Shown piece after piece: positions 1-7,587 of a stretch of 26,175 nucleotides of DNA. Positions within the stretch are counted from its first letter, which is position 1, and each line of letters starts with the position of its first letter. The stretch is from positions 1 through 26,175 of IMG/VR virus record IMGVR_UViG_3300049740_002562, one strand, 5' to 3'. The stretch is from a virus. Below the pieces are notes generated by a model. The model was not told where the DNA came from and did not search any database. It worked only from the letters and a program-made list of their open reading frames with translations. The position numbers were made by a program, and so were the translations under genes.

Positions 1-1067
1 CTGAGGCGATTAATGCAGAATTTATTCAAAAACGAGGAAATATTGGCGAAGAGTTATTCTACACTCCGAATAACCAAACTCCTTTCACAGGGTGGGTAAA
101 GAGTATGTACGACAATGGGCAGGTTGAATCTTTATATCAACTTAAAGACGGAAAAAAGGATGGGCTTTTGACTGAGTGGTACGAGAATGGGCAGGTTAAA
201 AGTTTGAACCCATATAAAGGCGGGAAAGAAGATGGGCTTTTGACTGAGTGGTACGAGAACGGGCAGAAAAGTTCGGAAGTAAACTACAAAGACGGAAAGC
301 TAGATGGTTTTGTTCAAACTTGGCACGAGAATGGACAGAAGTGGTCGGAAGGAAACTTTAAGGACGACAAATCAGATGGGCTATCGATAACATGGAACCA
401 GTATGGGCAGAAAATCTGGGAAAAAAATTTCAAGGACGGCAAAGAGGAGGGGCTTGAGACTCAATGGGACAAGTATGGGCAGAAGACGAGGGAACGCACC
501 TACAAAGACGGAAAAAAGCATGGGCTTTGGACTGAATTGAACGAGAACGGGAAGAAAGAAGAAGTGAATTACAAGGACGGGAAAGAACATGGGCTATCGA
601 TAACATGGAACCAGTATGGGAAGAAAGAAGAAGTGAATTACAAGGACGGGAAAGAACATGGGCTATCGATAACATGGAACCAGTATGGGTGGAAGTTTGA
701 GGGAAACTACAAGGAAGGTAAGCGGGACGGGTTATGGACAAGCTTGCACCCGAATTTGGGGAAGGAAAAAAGTAACTACAAAGACGGAATAAAGGAGGGA
801 CTTGAAACTTTGTTTTATAATGACGGACAGAAGTATGTTGAAGGAAACTTTAAGGACGGAAGGAAGGACGGGCTTTGGGTTAAGTGGCACCAGAATGGGC
901 AGAAGTCTCAGGAAGCAAACTACAAGAACGGAGAACTAAATGGGATTTTGACAAAGTGGCGCGAGAATGGGTATAAGCAAACAGTAACTTACAAAGACGG
1001 AAAAGAAGTATTATACATCGACGGAAAAGAAGTATTTTACATCGACGGAAAACTAGTCGAAGACTAA
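1..1067 (+). CDS. YwqK/MORN_2-type repeat protein, 5' end outside window
   Basis: The reading frame is open from base 3, before the first ATG at 105, so the gene starts left of the window and 354 residues are visible. The protein is almost entirely a tandem repeat of about 23 residues with consensus YKDGKxxGLxTxWxENGQ, roughly 13 copies. This matches the MORN_2/YwqK antitoxin-like family. The residues before the repeats (ELFYTPNNQTPFTGWVKS) resemble the usual family lead-in. YwqK-type proteins are usually predicted secreted or surface repeat proteins of unknown biochemical role; any signal peptide would lie outside the window. It is convergent with the phage late operon, with only 6 bp between the two stop codons. 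Two repeat units are identical at DNA level, which indicates recent expansion. It could be a phage accessory gene or host sequence at a prophage edge. The family call is firm, the function is unknown. Confidence 0.8.
   Translation, partial: EAINAEFIQKRGNIGEELFYTPNNQTPFTGWVKSMYDNGQVESLYQLKDGKKDGLLTEWYENGQVKSLNPYKGGKEDGLLTEWYENGQKSSEVNYKDGKLDGFVQTWHENGQKWSEGNFKDDKSDGLSITWNQYGQKIWEKNFKDGKEEGLETQWDKYGQKTRERTYKDGKKHGLWTELNENGKKEEVNYKDGKEHGLSITWNQYGKKEEVNYKDGKEHGLSITWNQYGWKFEGNYKEGKRDGLWTSLHPNLGKEKSNYKDGIKEGLETLFYNDGQKYVEGNFKDGRKDGLWVKWHQNGQKSQEANYKNGELNGILTKWRENGYKQTVTYKDGKEVLYIDGKEVFYIDGKLVED
552..689 (+). repeat. perfect 69-bp tandem duplication in the repeat gene
   Basis: Bases 552-620 and 621-689 are identical, a 69-bp (23-codon) unit equal to one protein repeat. 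A third stretch around 377-406 shares about 30 identical bases (gggctatcgataacatggaa and onward) with both copies. Identity at silent positions points to recent unequal recombination or slippage. Confidence 0.9.
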
Positions 1068-1073
1068 CACTCG

Positions 1074-1280
1074 TCAGTCCTGCTCATTGGTAAAAGACTT
1101 TATAATGCGGTCTACTGAAGCGATCTCTCCACCTAATCGGGCTAATGCTTGTGGATTTTCCAATATCTCAGGTGAATGAAAATCATTAATTAGTGCTTCT
1201 CGATCTTTACTAAGAGCTTCGAGAATTACCTTCCATTCAGTATTATGCTCAAGGGCTTTAATTGCTTCACTTAGAGTCAT
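1074..1280 (-). CDS. small helical phage protein, unknown function (68 aa)
   Basis: The protein is 68 aa, acidic and predicted all-helical (MTLSEAIKALEHNTEWKV at the start, then LARLGGEIASVDRIIKSF). Its ATG at 1280 overlaps the TGA of the upstream 51 aa gene as ATGA, so the two are translationally coupled. The register of charged and hydrophobic residues suits a short coiled coil. I recall similar 70-residue proteins after portal genes in phages but cannot name a family. It is the last gene of the minus-strand late operon before the convergent repeat gene. A minor virion or assembly role is an inference from position. Confidence 0.65.
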   Translation of the reverse strand: MTLSEAIKALEHNTEWKVILEALSKDREALINDFHSPEILENPQALARLGGEIASVDRIIKSFTNEQD

Positions 1281-1432
1281 CTTTTTTTCGCAGTTTTAGC
1301 AGACTTCCTAAAAGCCTTTGCTGTGGGTGAGCCTTTACTTCCCACTTTCCTCATCTTTTCACCTGATCCGGCTTTGATGCGTTTCCTCTTTGCGTGAATG
1401 TTAGCGTATAATCCTTTTTTCTTCTTTGGCAT
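1277..1432 (-). CDS. conserved small basic phage protein (51 aa)
   Basis: This short gene begins at ATG 1432 and ends in TGA at 1277-1279, overlapping the next gene's ATG by four bases. It starts with PKKKKGLYANIHAKRKRIK and continues AGSGEKMRKVGSKGSPTAKAF. Nearly the same pattern (GLxxNIHAKRKRIxAGSGExMRKPGSKGAPT) is familiar from small proteins next to portal and structural genes in many marine podovirus-like phages. It is extremely basic (about one third Lys/Arg), so nucleic-acid or scaffold binding is plausible, but the function is unknown. Position directly after the portal and the coupled start support a real gene. Confidence 0.8.
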   Translation of the reverse strand: MPKKKKGLYANIHAKRKRIKAGSGEKMRKVGSKGSPTAKAFRKSAKTAKKR

Positions 1433-1436
1433 ATTG

Positions 1437-3518
1437 CTACATAGCAACAGATGCTGGAATATTGCCGGGAGTAGTTCCTATAGCTCCAATTCTAGCATTC
1501 TCTTGCTGTTGAATTTGAAAGGTTAATTGATCAGAGTATTTTTCAAGCCTAGCTCTAAACTTTTCATCTTGTTGTAATCTAGCCTGAATGTCCTCGCCTC
1601 CTATATCTTCAGTACCTTGAAGATATTGCTGAATTACTTGCAATCTAAGCTGAGGATTTATTCCTTGCTGGGGTGCATTGACCACCTGACCACTTGAGAT
1701 TTTCGCTAGATCATTGCTAGTTTCGATTATCTCTTTAGTCGAAGCTTCTTGCTGTGGAATCAATAATTGATCCGACAAATTCGGATCAATTGCATCTATA
1801 AAAACTCTAAGGTACTGGTCGAACCTACTCACTCCGCTTCTATCAAACTGCCCCATGATCTTACCGATCATTTCAAGCTTTTGTACGACTTTCTCCTCGT
1901 CGTTGTTCATCGAATTAAAGGTAAGATTGAAATCATAAGTAGATGCCATTTCATCCATAATGATATTTTGACCACGAGAATTGGAGGTCACTCTGAACCA
2001 GACATCCGTATTGTAAGCTCGATCTAATGCCCACATCTTTGAAAGCACTTGGCTAAATCCTTGTAGAAAATTGTTTATCAAAGATTGGCGTATCAAGTTT
2101 GCCTCTACTGCATCATTTGGATCAGTAGCTCTGCCAGTTAATTTATCAGCTAACTGCCTAATTTGCATTTCCACCTGAAGGTTTTCGTTTGCATTACCTC
2201 TAGGTACTTCCATGAACCCGATGTCCCCTCTCCTCCTCACGCTGACTTGTGCGCCAGCTCCCAATTTTTCGGGTCTTGATCCAATCCGAAATTCAACTGG
2301 TGGACAAGTAGTCAAAGATTCGCGGTCTTTTCGTGCGTCCATGCAACTCTTCACAGCTTGTTGATAGGAGCGAAGCATTTCAGGGTATCCACGGCTATCC
2401 AGTAGTCTTCTTGATAGATGCTCGCGAGTAATTGCTACAAATGGATATTTTCCTGCATCTACTGACATAGTGTAGGTTTTTGCATAGCCTTCAGCTTGTT
2501 CGCTAAAACAAGTGTAGGTGCAGACAGGAATGCCATCCTCGTCAATTTCCTTGCGGTAACAGCTTATTAAACGAACCAAGCCATCATAATGATCAGGTGC
2601 ATCATGCTGTCCTGACATAACAGCCTCAGAGTAACCATCGTATTTATGATCATAGTCACCAGTTGTGTTAGTTATTACTTCATCTACGAAATCTTGGTCA
2701 AAACCTTCAGTTTTAACCTTCTCCTTTAATTGTTCAGGAGAGTAGTAATTGACTGTGTATACAGCTCTTGCTGATTGTAAATCGAGAATATTGCTATCAA
2801 TAATTAGATCACGACCCAGCTCGTAAGCTCGAATCATAGGTCGATTAGTAATGACCTTTTCCTGTGGTATTTCAGTCACTCCTTTCGACTTCAATTCACG
2901 ATACATTTTATTAATTCGTTTCTTAGAAAGATTAGGGAAGGCATTTTGGAATATCTCCAAAATGCCCCCCTTCATTTCATCGTCAGATATAGCAGAACCT
3001 ATGTCAGGAGAGAGAGCTGAAATCTCCTGAAGGGTGATGGGCTGAAGAACCCTAGTCACCTCACGACGAAAATGTACTCCTAAAAAGCAAAAACCTTGCT
3101 CTAGTAAATAGTTCGCTGCCACTCCAACTTCACGAGGAAGTTCCTCCATGGTAGACATCCTCCATCTCATAAATTGAGTAACAATGGCTGATGTAGTTAT
3201 GTCATTAGATTCAACTGGAGAAGCAATCAAATTGCCTCGATTTACTGCACTCTTGATGAGTGCAATATCACCATCAATAAGCGGAGTTACAAGGTTCGGC
3301 TCTAAGTCAGATGCTCCTTGCCAAGGGAAAGCGTCAGGGTCTTCCTTACGACCTGTTTTACTTTTCCCAGCCCATACATTTCTGCGAATGTCCCTAGCCT
3401 CTTCGGCTAGGTCTAGGTAGTAAGAAAGGTTGTGCCGACATCTATCAAAATCACTTTTAAGAAAGTCAATGTCCGGCTTAGTTTCATGTTCATAAAGCTC
3501 ATTTTCCTGTTCTGCCAT
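1437..3518 (-). CDS. phage portal protein (head-tail connector)
   Basis: The protein is 693 aa, a typical length for the large P22-like class of portals. The dodecameric portal ring sits at one capsid vertex and is the channel through which TerL pumps DNA. The N-terminal part has ARDIRRNVWAGKSKTGRKED then PFPWQGASDLEPNLVTPLI-like sequence (here DAFPWQGASDLEPNLVTPLI). That 'PWxGASD' signature before a helix-rich region is one I associate with phage portals. The C-terminus is Gln-rich and disordered-looking, as in many portals. The ATG at 3518 has only a weak purine stretch upstream. It lies a few bases downstream of a small HTH gene and 4 bp upstream of the 51 aa gene. No catalytic motif is expected in this family. 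The call rests on length, signature and context with TerL. Confidence 0.8.
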   Translation of the reverse strand: MAEQENELYEHETKPDIDFLKSDFDRCRHNLSYYLDLAEEARDIRRNVWAGKSKTGRKEDPDAFPWQGASDLEPNLVTPLIDGDIALIKSAVNRGNLIASPVESNDITTSAIVTQFMRWRMSTMEELPREVGVAANYLLEQGFCFLGVHFRREVTRVLQPITLQEISALSPDIGSAISDDEMKGGILEIFQNAFPNLSKKRINKMYRELKSKGVTEIPQEKVITNRPMIRAYELGRDLIIDSNILDLQSARAVYTVNYYSPEQLKEKVKTEGFDQDFVDEVITNTTGDYDHKYDGYSEAVMSGQHDAPDHYDGLVRLISCYRKEIDEDGIPVCTYTCFSEQAEGYAKTYTMSVDAGKYPFVAITREHLSRRLLDSRGYPEMLRSYQQAVKSCMDARKDRESLTTCPPVEFRIGSRPEKLGAGAQVSVRRRGDIGFMEVPRGNANENLQVEMQIRQLADKLTGRATDPNDAVEANLIRQSLINNFLQGFSQVLSKMWALDRAYNTDVWFRVTSNSRGQNIIMDEMASTYDFNLTFNSMNNDEEKVVQKLEMIGKIMGQFDRSGVSRFDQYLRVFIDAIDPNLSDQLLIPQQEASTKEIIETSNDLAKISSGQVVNAPQQGINPQLRLQVIQQYLQGTEDIGGEDIQARLQQDEKFRARLEKYSDQLTFQIQQQENARIGAIGTTPGNIPASVAM

Positions 3519-3526
3519 TTTTCTTA

Positions 3527-3757
3527 TTATGTCAACAGCTCCCTAGCCTTGCTCAAGGCACTCTCCTGAAGTCGTCTGATATGGTCTTTTGAACATCCAC
3601 AAAAGTTTGCTATCTCACGCTGTGTAAATACCGGGAGTGGTTCATTTCTCCGCATTGCATATAAGGTTGCTTCGACAAACATACACTTGAGCATGGCATT
3701 TATACGATCATTTCGCTCCTGCATAGATTCTTCAAACTTGTCGGTATAATTCTTCAT
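3527..3757 (-). CDS. small HTH protein resembling sigma-70 region 4 (76 aa)
   Basis: The protein is 76 aa. Its C-terminal half reads FTQREIANFCGCSKDHIRRL followed by QESALSKARELL, which matches the sigma-70 region 4 helix-turn-helix pattern (LTxxEIAxxxGxSxxxVxxIExxALxKLR). There is no region 2, so alone it cannot be a full sigma factor. A DNA-binding regulator, or an anti- or co-sigma acting at -35 elements, is an inference. It starts at ATG 3757, overlapping the upstream HTH gene by 26 bp, and sits directly before the portal gene. Such mini region-4 proteins are common in phages with unclear roles. Confidence 0.65.
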   Translation of the reverse strand: MKNYTDKFEESMQERNDRINAMLKCMFVEATLYAMRRNEPLPVFTQREIANFCGCSKDHIRRLQESALSKARELLT

Positions 3758-4055
3758 CAGTTGTTTCTACTTTCTTCACTTGTAGAGGCTTGCCGGGAAC
3801 ATTAAACAACCCAGCTTTGACCACACATTTTGCCCACTTTTCTTTGTTACCGAAATGAATCAGGATGATTCTAGGATTTGGGCAAATCTTGTATACCCAT
3901 GCATCTTGAGCTTGTGGCTGAATTGCTTCCTCATTCTTGATTATTTTAATCACCGATGTTCGGCTGACCTTTACTTCTTTTGATATTTTGTCATAGGACA
4001 GACCTTCCTCTCTCAGCATCAAAATTCTTTTTTTCTTACCATCTGAAATCTTCAT
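3732..4055 (-). CDS. small HTH DNA-binding protein (107 aa)
   Basis: A resolvase- or homeodomain-like helix-turn-helix occupies about residues 9-38 (RILMLREEGLSYDKISKEVK then VSRTSVIKIIKN). The C-terminal 60 residues form a small domain of unknown type. I choose ATG 4055 because it overlaps the methyltransferase TGA as ATGA, the same coupling used across this operon. An upstream ATG at 4091 would give 119 aa with a 40-bp overlap. It lies between the methyltransferase and the region-4-like gene. A transcriptional regulator or a DNA-binding packaging accessory are both possible. Confidence 0.6.
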   Translation of the reverse strand: MKISDGKKKRILMLREEGLSYDKISKEVKVSRTSVIKIIKNEEAIQPQAQDAWVYKICPNPRIILIHFGNKEKWAKCVVKAGLFNVPGKPLQVKKVETTDEELYRQV

Positions 4056-5392
4056 ATCTTCGTTACTAAACTGATCCTCCTTGCTATCCATTCCATCACA
4101 TGAGCGGTGATGCCATTTCCCAGCATTTTATATCTTGGCGCATCTTTTACCTCGATGACCTTACCTTTCTTTATCCAGCGGTTTCCTACTAGTTCCAAGT
4201 CCTCGCGGTATTTTGTAAAATTGTCAGTTAAACCTTGGAGACGCTCAGCCTCTAGTGGTGTAATTCTGCGAACGAGTAAATCATGTGCTACAGCGTTTTT
4301 ATCTGCTGAAGTTAAGGTGTATTGAACACCTTCATCACTTACCCCAAGACCATTAGAGTCAGACCTTTTGTTTCGTCCAATAGACTTACCAGCCAAGGCT
4401 ACTGCATGAGCTACACCTATTCCTTCTCCACCTTGCTGTGAGCGAAGTGTTAAGCATACATCCTCTTTACCCTTTGGTGTTATGTCACCATTCCAGCAAC
4501 AGACCTTTGCTCCAGTTGCGTTACTTATACCGGTAGCAGTAGTTATTGTCGGAGCTACATCTCCTGTGACTACTCCAGCATAAACATTGCAACCAGCTAC
4601 CAGCGGTAAATTATTTCCTCCTGTCCCTGCCTTTTGTGTAATTGTCGGGCAAAGGTCTCCACAATCTTTTATTCTAGAGTCTTGTCCGTGGTTTTCATAG
4701 CAGACAACTCTAACGCTTTTCTCAGCATCAGAGGCAACGATTCCAGCTTCCCTCTTTTTTCTGCCCTCCTTAAAATGCCCTGACACGCGGTGCTTGAAAG
4801 AGAATATTTCTTCAATGGCTTCTGCTCCAAGATCGACGAGAGTCCCAAGTACAAACACTCGCATCCTCCGCTGAGGGACGGCTCTCCTAACTCCTCGTTT
4901 GTCGCCCCCTCGATCCTGTGGAAAACTGAAGGCGACGTGTTGACTGTCCAAGTGCGTCCATCCGACTTCACGATGCCCGACTTCGGATAAGTCTTTGATG
5001 AGCCTAGCAAAGTCGTCTTTATCTCCGCTGGACATAAGTCCTGCAACGTTTTCGGCAAGCGAGAGGATAAGCCCACGCTCTTTAAGGTCGGAAATAATTC
5101 TGATTGCTTCTCCATATAAATTGCTCCTTTCACCATCTATGCCTTTACGCTTCCCGGCTAAAGAAAGGTCTTGGCATGGGAATGAATATAAAACTCCGTC
5201 TGCATCGGGTAGATCAGATGCTTCTACTTTTTCGATGTCTGAAAACAATGGGACATCAGGAAAGTTGTATGCAAAGACTCCTGCTGATTGTTTGTCGTTT
5301 TCGATACCAGCGACAATTTCGTGTCTTGCTCTATGAAGCCCAAGGTCACCACACCCTGCTCCGCTGAACATTGAAATCCAGCGAAATGCCAC
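4052..5392 (-). CDS. phage C5-cytosine DNA methyltransferase (Dcm family)
   Basis: It transfers a methyl group from S-adenosylmethionine to cytosine C5 in a specific DNA site, probably to protect phage DNA from host restriction. Motifs in order: motif I FSGAGCGDLGL (residues 9-19), motif IV FPCQDLSLAG with catalytic Cys73, motif VI ENV (114-116), motif VIII QRRMRVFVLG (174-183), a long target-recognition region with TITTATGISNATGA-type repeats, motif IX RRITPLEAERLQG (about 375) and motif X MLGNGITAHVMEW (about 423). All key residues are present, so it should be active. The start is GTG 5392, overlapping the preceding TAG as TAGTG; an internal ATG lies at 5371. No restriction enzyme gene is nearby, so it is an orphan enzyme. 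About a dozen extra residues (DRGGDKRGVRRA) precede motif VIII. A second frame is nested inside. Confidence 0.92.
   Translation of the reverse strand: MAFRWISMFSGAGCGDLGLHRARHEIVAGIENDKQSAGVFAYNFPDVPLFSDIEKVEASDLPDADGVLYSFPCQDLSLAGKRKGIDGERSNLYGEAIRIISDLKERGLILSLAENVAGLMSSGDKDDFARLIKDLSEVGHREVGWTHLDSQHVAFSFPQDRGGDKRGVRRAVPQRRMRVFVLGTLVDLGAEAIEEIFSFKHRVSGHFKEGRKKREAGIVASDAEKSVRVVCYENHGQDSRIKDCGDLCPTITQKAGTGGNNLPLVAGCNVYAGVVTGDVAPTITTATGISNATGAKVCCWNGDITPKGKEDVCLTLRSQQGGEGIGVAHAVALAGKSIGRNKRSDSNGLGVSDEGVQYTLTSADKNAVAHDLLVRRITPLEAERLQGLTDNFTKYREDLELVGNRWIKKGKVIEVKDAPRYKMLGNGITAHVMEWIARRISLVTKI
4669..5115 (-). CDS. out-of-frame ORF nested in the methyltransferase gene (148 aa)
   Basis: A same-strand, different-frame ORF lies wholly inside the methyltransferase. 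ATG 5115 is preceded by AAAGGAG at 5130-5124 with an 8-nt spacer, a better ribosome site than most late genes here have. The C-terminal half reads LSSILEQKPLKKYSLSSTAC then QGILRRAEKRGK and LPLMLRKALE. I recall this pattern (SLSDILE...YYLSxxACxGILRRAEKRGKxLPxxLxxAL) in phage proteins found with cytosine methyltransferases. The overlapped methyltransferase stretch (RVSGHFKEGRKKREAG) corresponds to a motif I also recall as conserved there. Both frames therefore look constrained. The role is unknown; a partner or modifier of the methyltransferase is only a guess. An earlier start at 5136 is possible. Confidence 0.6.
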   Translation of the reverse strand: MEKQSELFPTLKSVGLSSRLPKTLQDLCPAEIKTTLLGSSKTYPKSGIVKSDGRTWTVNTSPSVFHRIEGATNEELGEPSLSGGCECLYLGLSSILEQKPLKKYSLSSTACQGILRRAEKRGKLESLPLMLRKALELSAMKTTDKTLE

Positions 5393-5616
5393 TAGTCGAT
5401 TCTCCTCCCATTAATGACATCCTGCTCCATTGCATATAAGTAAAACCAAAGGTCAATTACCTCTTCTTTACACGCATCTATTTTCTGCAATAGATGCATT
5501 CGTGACAGACCCTTATCTCCGTTGGGGTTGTGTTCCAAAATCCCTTTACGAAATTTTGCTTTCGCTTCGCTTTGAAATTTGGTCAAAGCATCCTCCATTA
5601 ATTCTTCATCCTTCAT
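5392..5616 (-). CDS. small helical protein, possibly MazG-like (74 aa)
   Basis: ATG 5616 overlaps the end of the preceding gene by 11 bp; a TTG at 5646 would give 84 aa. The protein is helical with a KIDACKEEVIDLWFYLYAME segment. An EExxDL-type helix followed by an aromatic-rich helix is reminiscent of all-alpha NTP pyrophosphatases such as MazG, which cleave dNTPs. The domain would be short and the second metal-binding motif is not clear, so this is a weak suggestion. Its stop overlaps the methyltransferase GTG start, so the two are coupled and could act together on the nucleotide pool or DNA modification. Confidence 0.55.
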   Translation of the reverse strand: MKDEELMEDALTKFQSEAKAKFRKGILEHNPNGDKGLSRMHLLQKIDACKEEVIDLWFYLYAMEQDVINGRRID

Positions 5617-5953
5617 TGGCTTTTCTTTCACGAATTGCCTTAGCAATGTCCTCTAAGGCTTGGGCTGTCTGTAAATCAGCCTCTCCTAAATAAATTTGTA
5701 TTCTCTGCCACTTACTCGCTCTGCGATCTAAGATTCTTGCATTGGCTCCATAAACTTGGGCGATTAGCTCGTCTCCGTATTTGTGCTGATCCTGAGCTAG
5801 GGTAAGAGAAACCTTTCCATCTAAATGCATTTTCTTGTCAGCATAAGTGGCTTCTCCACGGCAATCTTTCATCTGACGCTCCCACATTTTGAATGTGATT
5901 CCATGAGCCATGTCGCCATGTCGAGTGTCCTCTCTATGTTCCCACTTCGACAT
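5606..5953 (-). CDS. phage protein of unknown function downstream of TerL (115 aa)
   Basis: The ATG at 5953 overlaps the TerL stop as TGATG, showing tight coupling. The protein is soluble, charged and mixed alpha/beta at the start (HGDMAHGITFKMWERQMKD) with a helical C-terminus (ADLQTAQALEDIAKAIRERK). I recognise no family. Its position directly after TerL would suit a packaging accessory protein, but nothing in the sequence proves that. Confidence 0.6.
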   Translation of the reverse strand: MSKWEHREDTRHGDMAHGITFKMWERQMKDCRGEATYADKKMHLDGKVSLTLAQDQHKYGDELIAQVYGANARILDRRASKWQRIQIYLGEADLQTAQALEDIAKAIRERKANEG

Positions 5954-7587
5954 CAATATCCACCAGTCGCAGTCACGCCTAGTTCGTGATCTTCAAAATA
6001 CCTGTAATTGCCAATCGCGACATATCTCAAGCAATCAGGAGGGTCTTTGGTCACAGCTTTTGGCCCATGATCAACCTGATAGTTTTGACAGCAATGAATA
6101 GTATTACCGCACTTATCGCTGAATATAAGCTTGGAGTGATTGTCGAAGCCAATGGGCTTCGACGTATCGTATGCTAAAAGTGAATTAATAGCCTGGAGTC
6201 CTGTTTCAATATCCAAGCCGTCTGCTGGATTAACAAAGATGCCTTCATCAGCAAGATCGCTGATAATATTGGAAGTACCCTCTGCCTTCTGATAGCTCGC
6301 AGAACCAAGGCGAGGGTCGATGATCATATCGACATTCTCCAAGCCTTTGGTCATCTCTTTGATGATTTCGGCATAGTCTTTTATGCCATAGCCATTTGGC
6401 TGACAGGCTTCTCCTGCGACTCCGTGATTACCTTTTTCTAAGTCTGCCCAAGCTCCGTAGGATGGGTCAGGAAATTCATCGATGACATAGTGAATGTCAT
6501 TAGATGCAATGGCTACAAGTATCATGAACCAAGGTTTTGCTCCTGCTGGATCAATACTGAGAACATAGGTGCATGGATTGTCCTGCGGATTCTTAATCAC
6601 AGGAATCTCACTATGTTTCATTATCACCTTGTCGTCCAAGTTTCTGAAGACAGTTCCTGCTGGTTTTGTCGGAACTCCGTAGGCTCTCGTCAAAATTTCA
6701 TCACGGCTTGAACCTTTGAGCTGATTTTTCGTAGCTGTCCAAGAATTGTATGGATTGTCCTGAGTGTGGAAGTAAACGATCCGAGCATTCCTTATGCTCT
6801 GCTGTAATACAGGAACTTCATCGTTATCGAGAAGCACCGCTGGACGAGAATCCAAGGTTCTTGCTCCTGATAAATACTGGCTAACCACATTTGTCCAACC
6901 TGAGACAGTTGTGAAGCTACTGATAATACGAGCAGGGATTCCTTTGGAATCCGCTCTCGTTAAAACGCGAAAACGAAGAGTGGAGATTAGGTTGGCACTA
7001 TATTCCTCATCCAGCCAAATTCCCCAAGATTGTGTTCCTTCAACAGGATCACCTAAAAGCCCACATTCACCGCCCTCAATGGTTTTTACATCTTGTTGAA
7101 AGTTCCTGAATACACAGGTGCTACCATTGGGGAGAATAAAAGAACTGGAGGTAAAGCCATTCTTGGAGCTATAGCTCACATAATAGGTTCGGGATCGCCC
7201 TAGTTTCTTAAATTCCTTTGGCAGATATTTGTAAATAAGAGCCTGTTGAAAAGCTATGCTGTTCTGTGATGAAGTCGTGAAACACCAAATAACCGCACCG
7301 GGATTTTTTACCAAGGTCTGCACAACTCTTTTCGCACAGTATTCGCTCTTTCCTGATCTGTTTCCTCCAAGGATTAGCAATTCGCTGTGATCCGCGAGTT
7401 GTTCGTCTGCAAGCTTCCAATGCGGAAGTTCCGTTCCATAGCGATAAGGGTCGTCCTGCTCTCTTTGAATAGCACCTTCTCTGCTTTCCCAGTATTGAAG
7501 AAGCCTTTCCGCACCCATCGCAATTTGTTCCCTTCGAGAAGGGATTTCCAAGATTGGATGATGTGTCCAAGTTAAGCTCACACCCAT
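5953..7587 (-). CDS. terminase large subunit (TerL), DNA-packaging ATPase/nuclease
   Basis: It is the motor that pumps DNA through the portal into the prohead and cuts the concatemer. The ATPase domain has Walker A LGGNRSGKSE (residues 73-82) and Walker B SWGIWLDEEYS with the catalytic Glu near 194. The RNase H-like nuclease domain has acidic residues in VLSIDPAGAKPW (D346), MIIDPRLGSA (D424) and KDPPDCLRYV (D518). At 544 aa it is full length. Start ATG 7587 has no visible Shine-Dalgarno site. It is the first gene of the minus-strand late operon and faces a divergent intergenic region. No small terminase lies immediately upstream on the same strand, which is unusual. The 9147-9650 HTH protein is one candidate. 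Confidence 0.92.
   Translation of the reverse strand: MGVSLTWTHHPILEIPSRREQIAMGAERLLQYWESREGAIQREQDDPYRYGTELPHWKLADEQLADHSELLILGGNRSGKSEYCAKRVVQTLVKNPGAVIWCFTTSSQNSIAFQQALIYKYLPKEFKKLGRSRTYYVSYSSKNGFTSSSFILPNGSTCVFRNFQQDVKTIEGGECGLLGDPVEGTQSWGIWLDEEYSANLISTLRFRVLTRADSKGIPARIISSFTTVSGWTNVVSQYLSGARTLDSRPAVLLDNDEVPVLQQSIRNARIVYFHTQDNPYNSWTATKNQLKGSSRDEILTRAYGVPTKPAGTVFRNLDDKVIMKHSEIPVIKNPQDNPCTYVLSIDPAGAKPWFMILVAIASNDIHYVIDEFPDPSYGAWADLEKGNHGVAGEACQPNGYGIKDYAEIIKEMTKGLENVDMIIDPRLGSASYQKAEGTSNIISDLADEGIFVNPADGLDIETGLQAINSLLAYDTSKPIGFDNHSKLIFSDKCGNTIHCCQNYQVDHGPKAVTKDPPDCLRYVAIGNYRYFEDHELGVTATGGY

Noticed and set aside
552-689. CRISPR-like repetition
   Set aside because: The repeats are adjacent with no unique spacers and correspond exactly to protein repeat units.
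381-741. Minus-strand ORFs opposite the YwqK-type repeat gene
   Set aside because: They are repetitive mirrors of the coding repeats, with unlikely composition and no ribosome sites.
4107-5367. Plus-strand ORFs opposite the methyltransferase
   Set aside because: No recognisable motifs, no ribosome sites, and the minus-strand gene has a complete motif set.
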